Shown piece by piece: positions 36,354 through 45,680 of a stretch of DNA of 64,000 nucleotides. How positions within the stretch are numbered: position 1 is the first letter of the stretch; the number at the start of each line of letters is the position of its first letter. This DNA is from Liminaster sp902770595 (lineage in GTDB: Bacteria > Bacteroidota > Bacteroidia > Bacteroidales > UBA3663): positions 26,508-90,507 of the forward strand of contig CACXTQ010000002.1 in assembly GCA_902770595.1 (NCBI GenBank). Reading direction: 5' to 3'. The position numbers and the translations under genes are program-made. Under the pieces are notes generated by a model. It saw only the letters and a list, made by a program, of their open reading frames with translations, did not search any database and had not been told where the DNA came from.

Positions 36354-39300
36354 ATGGAAACCCTTATCGCCAATTCAGGACTGCAATTCTATTCCCAGAA
36401 AGTGGAACTGAACATTTCTGAGCCATGTATGCTCAAAAGTGGCAAGACTCTGAAGTACTCTTTTGTCGAAAGCGAGGATATAATCACCGAGACAAGAGTA
36501 TTCGACTTGTTGTGTACACATTCGTCTGGAGCCTTGATCCCCTACAAAGAGATTAAAGATGCAGAAGTGCAGACAATCAAGCCTGACAACAATGATGAAT
36601 TAGATGAAGCAGGCTGCATCAAAATGAAACCCGACGCCGAAATCCAACTCTTTTCGACCTATTCGCCGGGACAACCCGAAGTAATCTCAATCAATTCGCT
36701 CGAAGCATTACGCGTCAGACAAGCCGACCATCAACAGGTATCAGCATTCAGCCTTCTCGTCAACCATTGGCTCCCTATGCCTTTCTTCGAGAAGCCTCAA
36801 GGTGATGTTTGCCTGTCTTACCCGACAGGATGGGCAAGAATGAAGTTGATTCCACTCGGCAAGGGTGTGAACAAGAACTCCGAGGCATTTCGCATTGTTT
36901 GGGCATTCGATACGACAACGGGGGATTTCCTTTCCGATCTACGCCCGATGTTTGATGAGAACGAGACCGAGAAGCAGTTCTGCCTCTGCAATCGAGCAGA
37001 TTTGCTCCTCAACTTCATGTTCACCGAGGATGGCAAACTCAGTCCATTTGCCGTCTATATTTCATCGATACTTGGCCTCGATGTCGATAATATGCTTAAG
37101 AACCGCCAACCTCAGGTATTTAAGTTCGTGGCATATTACATCTACCTCGTAAACTACATACGCATTTCTGGTTTCGCTCCCGAAATAACGCTTTACAACG
37201 ATCCCGCCAAGTCTATCCCTGTCGATCTCGTGCTCGACATAGGCAACTCGCGAACCTGTGGCGTATTGTTCGAAGAAGGGGATTCCTGCAGGGCCATCAT
37301 GTTGGAACTTCGCGACATGTCGCGTCCCTGGGTGACCTACCGCGATCCTTTCGACATGCGCATCTGCTTCCGCCAGGCAGACTTTGGCAACGGAATCATC
37401 CTCGATGAGGACATGTTCCAATGGCGAAGCCTTGTTCGTCTGGGCAATGAGGCCCGCTCGCTTATCTATCGCTCAATCGAGGATGTGGGCTTGAGTGAAG
37501 AGACATCCAATTATTCCAGCCCAAAACGTTATCTGTGGGATGAGAAACCTTTCGATGGTGTCTGGAAAAACATGACAACCGTCGACGATCCCTACAACGT
37601 CCGCAGCAACCAGAGCGTATTCCTGAAGGGTCTTTCTGAAAACTTTGATTCCGATGGCTCGTACAAGCCCGATGAGTTCAACAGCATGGAGACCAATTAC
37701 AGCCGCTCTTCCTTGATGACGTTTGTAATGGTGGAGATTTTCAACCAGGCCTTCATGCAGATCAACTCAATCAGCTACCGCAGTCCCCTCCATGGATGGG
37801 GCCGAGTCGATTGCAGCCGCTACCTGCGCAACATTGTCATCACCTGTCCTACGGCTATGCCTCGTCGCGAGCAGATCCGTTTGCGTCAGGCTGCTGTCGA
37901 TGCCTTCGACGTGCTACAGCGCGCCAATCCAAGCCTCAAGCCTGTCACAATCAGTCCTTCGCCCGAATCCTTGAAGATCAATGACGACTTTGCCGAACCC
38001 GGCATGCGCCAGTGGGGCTACGATGAGGCATCTTGCTCGCAATTGGTTTACCTCTACGCCGAATTGTCACAACGCTACGACGGCGAAGCTTCACGATTCT
38101 TCGAATCGAAAGGACACGTGCGTCCCGAGTTCGTAGAGGAGGGCTACACCCAGAAAGCGCTGACCATCGGTTCGGTGGATATCGGCGCCGGCACTACCGA
38201 CCTCATGATATGCTCCTACCAGCAGTCGGGCAAGGGCAAGATCGTGCCTGTGCCTAAGTTCTGGGATTCCTTCTATCTGGCAGGCGACGACATCCTGAAG
38301 AACATTGTCCAGAACGTCATCCTCGATGGTCCCATGCGCGGCTCGAAGACCGAGGGCAGTATTGCCAGCGTTACCTTGGCACGCCTGCAGGAGATGACAA
38401 ACGACGAGTTGCGACAGCTCAATGTCTATACCGATCCCGATCAGCCGATCTATCGTGCCAAGATCGATTCCATTGCTCGCATTATTATCCCTGCCCAGCG
38501 CGAAGCAGCCATTAAGGAACTGTCAATCAACCTCGTCCGTGGCATCTTTGGCCGGGATGCTTCTTACCTGAGTGCCAGGGAGCGACGTTGCCGTGTAGAT
38601 TTCAATACGCAGGTCAGTGTCCCAATCGCCCAGAAGTTTATGGGCCTGGTGGCAGCCGGCCAGTCTCCTCGTCGTTTTACCTTCGAGGAACTCTTCAAAG
38701 ACATCAAGCCAGCCGACTACCTGTTGGATTTCTTCGAGGAGCACTTCGGCTATCGGTTCGAGGAACTGATATGGGACTTCGATCCCGAGCAGATCAACAA
38801 GGAGGTGCGTCACACGATGGAGGCGCTGATGAAGCAGCTCTCAATTGTCCTGTCGGCCTATCATTGTGATATTGTCGTATTGTCGGGCCGCCCCACTTCT
38901 CTGCCAGCTTTGCCAGAGTTGTTCATCAAGCATTATCCTGTCACTCCCGAACGTCTGGTGCGTCTCAACAAGTACCGTGTCGGCACATGGTATCCGTTCG
39001 CCGATCCCGACGGAGATTTCAACGACCATAAGTCCGTAGTTGCCGTCGGTGCGATGGTAGGCTTCCTGTCATCGACCCAGGGCTTCAATGGCATGGCTCT
39101 CGATTTCAGCCGAATGATCAAGATGATGAAGCCTACGTCCAACTACATTGGCATCTACAAGTCGTTGCGTCAGCGCGTTGATCCTACGCTGTTGACTCCA
39201 AACAAGACCAGCGCCTCTTTCGACTTAAACGTCTTCCCTGCTGCCCTCGGTTGTCGTCAACTCGACTCGGTAGGCTATCAGGCACGTCCGCTCTATGCCA

Positions 39301-39506
39301 TCTACAATTATTCGAATTCACCATCACTCCGAATCACCATCTCACGTTTCTATCGTGACGACCGTGAACTCATCATGTTGGATGAAGTAACCGACGATCA
39401 AGGCAACGATATACCTCGTCAGCAGATAGAACTTGTTCCACAGTCCTTGGTCGACGATGGCAAGTACTGGCTCGATAAGGGTGAGTTTGAACTTTCACTG
39501 AAATAA
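36354..39506 (+). CDS. srfB: SrfB-like actin/Hsp70-fold ATPase
   Basis: The 1050-residue protein has the nucleotide-binding signatures of the actin/Hsp70/hexokinase superfamily. These are phosphate-1 VLDIGNSRTCGVLFE (D295-G297), phosphate-2 SVDIGAGTTDLMIC (D609), and an adenosine-type motif VVLSGRPTSLPAL (about 840-852). Size, order and the segments ITCPTAMPRREQIRLRQA and VGTWYPFADPDG fit the SrfB family, known from the SsrB-regulated srfABC genes of Salmonella and of unknown function. There is no signal peptide, so it is cytosolic. Its neighbour is an SrfC-like protein, the classical partner, which supports the call. N-terminal residues 1-285 are Bacteroidetes-specific and not recognised. 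Confidence 0.85.
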   Translation: METLIANSGLQFYSQKVELNISEPCMLKSGKTLKYSFVESEDIITETRVFDLLCTHSSGALIPYKEIKDAEVQTIKPDNNDELDEAGCIKMKPDAEIQLFSTYSPGQPEVISINSLEALRVRQADHQQVSAFSLLVNHWLPMPFFEKPQGDVCLSYPTGWARMKLIPLGKGVNKNSEAFRIVWAFDTTTGDFLSDLRPMFDENETEKQFCLCNRADLLLNFMFTEDGKLSPFAVYISSILGLDVDNMLKNRQPQVFKFVAYYIYLVNYIRISGFAPEITLYNDPAKSIPVDLVLDIGNSRTCGVLFEEGDSCRAIMLELRDMSRPWVTYRDPFDMRICFRQADFGNGIILDEDMFQWRSLVRLGNEARSLIYRSIEDVGLSEETSNYSSPKRYLWDEKPFDGVWKNMTTVDDPYNVRSNQSVFLKGLSENFDSDGSYKPDEFNSMETNYSRSSLMTFVMVEIFNQAFMQINSISYRSPLHGWGRVDCSRYLRNIVITCPTAMPRREQIRLRQAAVDAFDVLQRANPSLKPVTISPSPESLKINDDFAEPGMRQWGYDEASCSQLVYLYAELSQRYDGEASRFFESKGHVRPEFVEEGYTQKALTIGSVDIGAGTTDLMICSYQQSGKGKIVPVPKFWDSFYLAGDDILKNIVQNVILDGPMRGSKTEGSIASVTLARLQEMTNDELRQLNVYTDPDQPIYRAKIDSIARIIIPAQREAAIKELSINLVRGIFGRDASYLSARERRCRVDFNTQVSVPIAQKFMGLVAAGQSPRRFTFEELFKDIKPADYLLDFFEEHFGYRFEELIWDFDPEQINKEVRHTMEALMKQLSIVLSAYHCDIVVLSGRPTSLPALPELFIKHYPVTPERLVRLNKYRVGTWYPFADPDGDFNDHKSVVAVGAMVGFLSSTQGFNGMALDFSRMIKMMKPTSNYIGIYKSLRQRVDPTLLTPNKTSASFDLNVFPAALGCRQLDSVGYQARPLYAIYNYSNSPSLRITISRFYRDDRELIMLDEVTDDQGNDIPRQQIELVPQSLVDDGKYWLDKGEFELSLK

Positions 39507-39549
39507 TGTTGACTAGAATTACAAGCAGACATCACAATAATCTATTATT

Positions 39550-42480
39550 ATGATACAAGATCAAATTAATGCCATTGGCGAGGCCCTGGAGTGGATTAAG
39601 GCACATAAGCCCGAACAATATGACCAACGTTTTACCCAATTGGTCAAGGAAAGACTTGCCTTGCGCAAGCTGGACAATGCCAAGCGTGAGAACCCCGCAA
39701 TTGCTGCCTATGGAGAGAGTCAAAAGGGTAAGTCGCACGTCATGAACGAACTGCTGCTCAAAGATGGGCAACCTTTCTATGTCACTGCAGCCGACAAGAA
39801 TGGCAATGAGAGAAACTATGATTTCCTCGACGAGATCAATCCTCCTACTATCGGAAATGAGGCTACCGGCATCGTCACTCGTTTCACGGCTTTCGAACAG
39901 CCCGACAAAACGATCAGTCCTCGCTATCGTAAGGACCATCCCGTATTATTGAAGCTATTGTCTCCATCCGACATGGCTATAATACTTTTCGACTCTTACT
40001 GTTTCGACACTGACAATCAACGGCCACTAAACACGATCGATGAAATCAATGCATTCGCCCTGGCTCTGAAAGAAAAGTACGAAAGCTATCCTGTGCAGCC
40101 AGTAACCCCTATCATCGAGGATGACATCTACGAAATTGCCGAATATGCCGAGCACCACATCGGAACCTTGGCCGACCGTTTCTATACCAGCAACTATTTC
40201 CACATTCTTGCCCGTATTGTACGCCAGATTCCTTTAGAGGAGTTGCCTTATGCCCTCAAGATATTGTGGCATTCAACGCCCGAGATTACCAATCTTTATG
40301 ACCGTCTGCTGAAGGCACACCAACGTCTCGGTTTTGCATCTGAAGTATATACCAACATCGATTCGGTGCTCAATCGTCAGAATACCATTATGGCAGTGGT
40401 TTGTCTCAAGGGGCTTAACAACAAGGATTGGCTCGAGCTGAAGACCGACGAGGAGCGCTATACCACCGTCTATATGATCGACGAACACAAGACCGAGCAT
40501 GTCATCGAGCGCTTCCCGAAGTGCGAACTGGCTGCCATTGCTGCCGAGGTGGTCTTCAAGATTGATGCTTCAGCACTCGAATGTGCCATTAAGTATAACT
40601 GGGATACAATCCCTGCCGAGTCGCGCAAATTTATTTCCGGTCAGCCATTCTCAAAGGACATTCTCCATAGCAACGACCTGTTGGACTTCCCTGGTGCTCG
40701 TCCTCGCGAGGATTTCCCAGTGAATGCGCTGATGATTGACGTCATGGTGAAGCGTGGCAAAGTAGCTTATCTATTCCACAAATACTCCGACAATCATGTC
40801 ATCAACATGTTGCTATTCTGCCATGATCAGGAAAATGTGCAATGTACCGACATGTATAAGCTGGTAGCTAATTGGGTCCAGAAGTTTGTAGGAAAAACGC
40901 CTGATGAACGTGCTCGCAATGTGGCACGCATGAATGGGGTACCACCCATCTTCGTTATCTGTACGAAGTTCAATATGGATCTCAAGCATGAAGTCACCGA
41001 AAATCTGAACGATTCCGTGATGCTCACCCAACGATGGGACAATCGCTTCCAGAAGGTCCTTTACAAGGAGTCTCTGAAACCCGATATCCCCGACAACTCC
41101 AATGGTGGAGATCTCTGGTTTATGAACTTCACTGCCAAAGGCAAACGTTTCGACAATTGCTATCTGCTTCGTGACTTCAAGTATTCTTCTGCAGCGGCTG
41201 GTGGTAACCTTTATACCGGATATGATCCCAAAAATCCTCTGAGCAGCGAGCAGACACGTCTGAACCCTGCCGAATTCTGGGACCGTCTGCGCGAAACCTT
41301 TATCAGCAACGAGCACGCCAAATTCTTCTTCAGCAATCCTGAGCTCGCTTGGGACGTCGCTACGACGATGAACAATGACGGCGCGCAATATCTTATCGAG
41401 CGACTGATGGTGGTAGCACCTCGCCTCAGCGTGGCTCGTCATGAGCAACTGCAGGACAAGCAGCGTGAAACCTGCCACAAGGTGTCCGAGATCCTCAGCG
41501 CTTATTATGAGAGTGAGGATGCCGACGAGAAGCTTCGCAAGAATATCCGAAAGGCTAAGAAGGTGACACGCGAACTGGATTTCTGCATTCAGCATGACAA
41601 CTATTACTTCGGTCACATGATTGAACGTTTCCAGGTTACCGAGCGCGACACCTACACCGTGCTCCACAAGCTCATCCAGGGCACCGAGCTCAATCAGAAG
41701 ACCACCGACTTCGGCGGTACCTCCATCATCATGAAGCGCTATGGCAAGCAGTTGGCCCTCTGCCAGAACGACAAGGAGCGCTGGGAACTGCTCCAGGAGG
41801 AACTTGTCCTCGATTCTCGCCAGGAGGTCGAAGAGTACCTGCAGCGCAAGGGCATCGACCCGACCAGCATCTTCTCTCCCAACCAGAAGAAGCACCAGAA
41901 CTCAGTCATCATCGCCGACAAGACATTCGATGCCTGGATTGCCAAGCTGCGCTCGCCACTGTTGCTCGAGGCACTCACCGAGGAAGAGGAGTTCGACAGC
42001 ATCATCATGAGCCAGCTCATCGAGAACATCGCAGAGACTGCCGAGCAGATGAAACTAAGCGACAAGATCGCCTCTTCGATTGCCGAATTTGTCAATGTGC
42101 TCGTCACCTCCACAATCAACGAGACCCTCGTTGCCGATCTGATGGCCACCGAAATCAACAATTTCGTCAACGACCTGGGCTTCTCCTATCGTGATGCAGA
42201 AGAAATCAATGGTCTGCGTAAAATTGCAAAGGAATTCAACCTTTCGTGCTTCGAGCACATCGATGTGCCTCGTCAGGAGACCTATACCGACGAGGAGTTG
42301 ACCAAGATGTTCGACGACTTCAACGAGAATGAGAGTACGCTGACTCCATCCTTTGCCCTCAACTATTGGCAGTGGGTCGAGTATATGACGATCTCATTCA
42401 TCGGCAAGGGAGGTGCCTTCAACAATTATGACCGACAGGCCAATCACCTTATGGGCGAAATCATCAAGAAAATCGGATAA
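39550..42480 (+). CDS. srfC: SrfC-like P-loop (dynamin/GTPase-like) protein
   Basis: The 976-residue protein carries a Walker A motif GESQKGKS at 55-62, in the SrfC-type context AAYGESQKGKSHVMNEL. It is followed by DFLDEINPPTIGNEATGIVTRFT, which corresponds to the conserved NPxxxxxEATGxVTRFT stretch of SrfC proteins. The rest is largely helical with a long acidic C-terminal helical region. No signal peptide or membrane segment is seen, so it is cytosolic. The gene follows srfB by 43 nt. SrfC proteins are annotated as putative virulence effectors with no established biochemistry. The helical body suggests a dynamin-like or motor GTPase, which is inference. Confidence 0.82.
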   Translation: MIQDQINAIGEALEWIKAHKPEQYDQRFTQLVKERLALRKLDNAKRENPAIAAYGESQKGKSHVMNELLLKDGQPFYVTAADKNGNERNYDFLDEINPPTIGNEATGIVTRFTAFEQPDKTISPRYRKDHPVLLKLLSPSDMAIILFDSYCFDTDNQRPLNTIDEINAFALALKEKYESYPVQPVTPIIEDDIYEIAEYAEHHIGTLADRFYTSNYFHILARIVRQIPLEELPYALKILWHSTPEITNLYDRLLKAHQRLGFASEVYTNIDSVLNRQNTIMAVVCLKGLNNKDWLELKTDEERYTTVYMIDEHKTEHVIERFPKCELAAIAAEVVFKIDASALECAIKYNWDTIPAESRKFISGQPFSKDILHSNDLLDFPGARPREDFPVNALMIDVMVKRGKVAYLFHKYSDNHVINMLLFCHDQENVQCTDMYKLVANWVQKFVGKTPDERARNVARMNGVPPIFVICTKFNMDLKHEVTENLNDSVMLTQRWDNRFQKVLYKESLKPDIPDNSNGGDLWFMNFTAKGKRFDNCYLLRDFKYSSAAAGGNLYTGYDPKNPLSSEQTRLNPAEFWDRLRETFISNEHAKFFFSNPELAWDVATTMNNDGAQYLIERLMVVAPRLSVARHEQLQDKQRETCHKVSEILSAYYESEDADEKLRKNIRKAKKVTRELDFCIQHDNYYFGHMIERFQVTERDTYTVLHKLIQGTELNQKTTDFGGTSIIMKRYGKQLALCQNDKERWELLQEELVLDSRQEVEEYLQRKGIDPTSIFSPNQKKHQNSVIIADKTFDAWIAKLRSPLLLEALTEEEEFDSIIMSQLIENIAETAEQMKLSDKIASSIAEFVNVLVTSTINETLVADLMATEINNFVNDLGFSYRDAEEINGLRKIAKEFNLSCFEHIDVPRQETYTDEELTKMFDDFNENESTLTPSFALNYWQWVEYMTISFIGKGGAFNNYDRQANHLMGEIIKKIG

Positions 42481-42520
42481 ATAATCCTTCCATCAATCGA
42501 TACACATATTTTATTATATT

Positions 42521-44605
42521 ATGCAAAAGATCTTCATCAACCATCCTGGCGCCCGCGACGGAAGACCCCCGTTCTGGAAGCCTTGGGGCTGTGGCGGGTG
42601 CCTGTGGCGTACACTGGTATTTCTCTCCACCTTGTTTCTTTTGTTTTTCTTGATGAGCCGTTGTCATGGCAGCGGTAGTTCGAATGATCCCGACCGACCG
42701 TTCCGAATCGACACTACAGTCACCCGACCTGTTGGCCCTGACACAGTATTTCATCTCGATCCTACGATCGATCCGCTTCCTGCTGATACCAGCCAATCCG
42801 ACGACACCTCTTGGCTTCCCGAGCATCCTGGTGGCACACCACCTACTCCGGAGCTGCCGGCCGACTCGGCCAATCATATAGCACCTATCGACAACCCGGT
42901 GCGCGACAGTCTGGGCATGGAGGTCAACGGCAATGCGCTGAATGTGCTGATTTCTCTGCAGCAGAAGCAGGACATGGAGGAGGAGATGGTCGCCTGGGCT
43001 CAAAAGTTCAAGCGTGTCTATCCCGATCCAAGTTACAAGGTGTGCTATTACAACCCGCTGACAAGCTTCATGCAGATCACCGTACCTACCGACAAGCGTG
43101 AACAAGTGAAGGCCGAAATCAACGGCAAGATGTCCGAGTTCGACTTCATCGTCTTCGACGAACAGATCATGGGGGCAAATCTCAAGCCCAACGACCCGGC
43201 GATATACAACAGCGAATGCAACTGGTGGCATCAGGGCGTACAGCTCTATGAGGCTTGGGGCATCACCGTAGGCGATCCGAATATCGTGATAGGCGTTGTC
43301 GATTCTTACTTCGACCTCCGTCATCCCGAACTCCGGACCAAGCGCATCATAGCACCGTTCTGTATCGATCGCATGAATACCGACCCCACCAACCTCTTCC
43401 CGCCCGACGGTGTATCTATGGGAACGGCTATCCACGGCACACACGTCCTGAGTTGTGCAGCTGCTACGGCCAATAACAAAGAGGGCCTCAGCGGCATTGC
43501 ACCTCTCTGCTCTATCATTCCTGTCAGCGTTGCCGATCCTTCGGTTCCAGGGGGCGGCTCCTCTGCGCTTCGTATCGCCGAAGGCATCCTCTACTGCATC
43601 CTGCATGGTGCACATGTCATCAATTGTTCGATGGGCTCAGCTCTGACTGCGTTTGCCGACCAAGACGAAGAAGTGCAGGTAGCCATAGCGCAGACCGAGG
43701 CGCTGGAGGAAGAGAAAGTCTGGGACTACGTCTTCCGTGTTGCCAACCGTCGCAACTGCATGATAGTATTTGCAGCAGGCAACGATGGCGCTGTAGCAGG
43801 CATCGACCCCTCGAAGCGCAACTCATCCACGCTGCGAGTTTCTGCCTGCGGTCATAATCTCGACTCCGTAGGCTTCACCAACTATGGTCTTCTTCCCGAG
43901 CTGGATGTCAACTATTCCACCGTCTCGATGCCCGGCGTAGATATCATCGGCGCCGTGCCCAACAACAAGTATATGCTGCTTGAAGGCACCTCGATGGCTG
44001 CACCTCTTGTAGCTGGCGTCGTGGCACTGATGAAGAGCATCGACTCCACGCTGACCAACGATGAGGTCATCAACATCCTGGTCGAGACCGGCAAACCACA
44101 GCCGCAGGAACAGCACATCGGTCCATTGGTGCAGATCAAGGACGCTTTGGAGCGTGTCAAGACGCGTCATCCGCAGATGGCCGATATCCTGAACGACCCC
44201 AATCAACTCGTAGGTCTGTGGGAATGCCGCAGTAGTTTGCTCGTTGCTTCGACCGACGAACCTGTCACGCTTTATCTCAAACTAGAGCCTCAGGGCCGTG
44301 GAACGGTATTCAGCATCCTTACCAATAACACTGTTCACGAAGCACCTGTTACGTGGAATGTCGATGTCGCTGAGCAAAAAGTTGAAATCCGCTCTATCAC
44401 CGAACTCCAATGCCCGAAAGACCCCTGTGGATTCAAGAAGTTAATTCTTGTGGGCACTGCCGACAGCAATGGACGGATGCAGCTCGTTGGGCATCATGTA
44501 GAAAACGACCCGAATGATCCCGATAAGACATTCGACTGCGACATGGCTTTCCGCAACCGATTGACCGTCACTTGCGGTGCTTGCGGGGTCGTTAAAACCT
44601 ATTAA
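42521..44605 (+). CDS. Membrane-anchored subtilisin-like serine protease (S8)
   Basis: The 694-residue protein has an N-in cytosolic segment (1-29) and one transmembrane helix (about 30-46), then a Pro/Asp/Thr-rich periplasmic stalk (50-130) and a prodomain-like region (about 135-215). The subtilase domain follows, with the triad D261 (GVVDSYFD), H305 (AIHGTHVLS) and S491 (EGTSMAAPLVAG), and the oxyanion Asn 421 in AAGNDG. All catalytic residues are present. The C-terminal 150 residues form a beta domain ending in a Cys-rich TCGACG. In an operon with cytosolic NTPases it could be the periplasmic effector or processing enzyme. Confidence 0.9.
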   Translation: MQKIFINHPGARDGRPPFWKPWGCGGCLWRTLVFLSTLFLLFFLMSRCHGSGSSNDPDRPFRIDTTVTRPVGPDTVFHLDPTIDPLPADTSQSDDTSWLPEHPGGTPPTPELPADSANHIAPIDNPVRDSLGMEVNGNALNVLISLQQKQDMEEEMVAWAQKFKRVYPDPSYKVCYYNPLTSFMQITVPTDKREQVKAEINGKMSEFDFIVFDEQIMGANLKPNDPAIYNSECNWWHQGVQLYEAWGITVGDPNIVIGVVDSYFDLRHPELRTKRIIAPFCIDRMNTDPTNLFPPDGVSMGTAIHGTHVLSCAAATANNKEGLSGIAPLCSIIPVSVADPSVPGGGSSALRIAEGILYCILHGAHVINCSMGSALTAFADQDEEVQVAIAQTEALEEEKVWDYVFRVANRRNCMIVFAAGNDGAVAGIDPSKRNSSTLRVSACGHNLDSVGFTNYGLLPELDVNYSTVSMPGVDIIGAVPNNKYMLLEGTSMAAPLVAGVVALMKSIDSTLTNDEVINILVETGKPQPQEQHIGPLVQIKDALERVKTRHPQMADILNDPNQLVGLWECRSSLLVASTDEPVTLYLKLEPQGRGTVFSILTNNTVHEAPVTWNVDVAEQKVEIRSITELQCPKDPCGFKKLILVGTADSNGRMQLVGHHVENDPNDPDKTFDCDMAFRNRLTVTCGACGVVKTY

Positions 44606-44639
44606 TCACACAACTAATCAACAATAACATTATTCATAT

Positions 44640-45653
44640 ATGAAACAACAAAAGGAATCCAGCGGAGTCTCCATTGCCAACATCATCACTATCATCGGAC
44701 TCATCGCTTTCGGCGTCGTTACCTATCTAGGTCAGCTCTATCTCAACGACGGCGACATCACCTCCAGCATCTTGTGGGCCATAGGATTCGCAATCATTGC
44801 GGGAGCACTATCCTTTGGGGCAGCAGCGCTCAAGGGCAGAAAGATTGATGCCAAACTCATGATCATTGTTCAGATTGTGATCTTGATTATCTACATTGGC
44901 TTTGCCTTTTTGTCGTCACGAGCCACATTGAAGTTTTTCGACGTCCAGGGCGACAAGGCGACGCTGGCAGCCGTAGCTTCAGAAGATATTGCAAAGATCG
45001 ATTCGCTGTTTGCATATTATGAACTTGCTGAAACGAAATTCCTGAACAACACACAGACAAGTTTCGACAATGCCTTGGCTCACCGTGAGGGTTGTGACGA
45101 TAACGTCAACAATTTGCTCAACACTCTGTTGGTTACCAATAAGGAGCAAGCCGATCAGTTCATGGCGACTACAAAGAGTCGTATTCTGGGCAACACTTAC
45201 CTCAGCGCCAAAGACAGTGTCCAGACCAAGTATATCACTCCATGCAAGAATGCCATTCGCACGTGGGATGTACTGAAGGTGCCTCTGATTCCTGGCGATT
45301 TGAATCGTGCCTGCCGAGGCGCAAAGGCCACAATCGACCTCTATACTACTCAAGCCCAATTACCAGTCTTCGAGACTGTGACACAAACCTTTGAGGACCC
45401 GAAAACCAACGCACACACCACCAAGGTAGTCACGACCCTGAAGGTAAACACCCAAACCTTCAACCAGGAAGCGCCCCAGCTAAGATTCGGCAGCATGGTG
45501 AAGCAGTCGCCAAAAGTTACCGTATTGGGTGTCATTGTGCTTGTAATCCTTCATCTCATGATACTGTTCACCTATTTAACTGCCTCCTCTAACGGGATTT
45601 CTTATGGAGGTGGCTCCAAGAACGGGAACAACGACGGAGGTATTAGTCTCTAA
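44640..45653 (+). CDS. Polytopic membrane protein of unknown function (four predicted helices)
   Basis: The 337-residue protein has hydrophobic segments at about 12-32, 42-62, 72-93 and 297-318. A large hydrophilic, mostly helical loop (about 95-295) lies between helices 3 and 4. If the N-terminus is cytosolic, this loop is periplasmic. The tail is Gly/Asn-rich (YGGGSKNGNNDGG). I do not recognise the family. It probably forms a membrane core component of the operon product. Confidence 0.7.
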   Translation: MKQQKESSGVSIANIITIIGLIAFGVVTYLGQLYLNDGDITSSILWAIGFAIIAGALSFGAAALKGRKIDAKLMIIVQIVILIIYIGFAFLSSRATLKFFDVQGDKATLAAVASEDIAKIDSLFAYYELAETKFLNNTQTSFDNALAHREGCDDNVNNLLNTLLVTNKEQADQFMATTKSRILGNTYLSAKDSVQTKYITPCKNAIRTWDVLKVPLIPGDLNRACRGAKATIDLYTTQAQLPVFETVTQTFEDPKTNAHTTKVVTTLKVNTQTFNQEAPQLRFGSMVKQSPKVTVLGVIVLVILHLMILFTYLTASSNGISYGGGSKNGNNDGGISL

Positions 45654-45680
45654 TTATCATTTATTCAATATTTTCGAATT

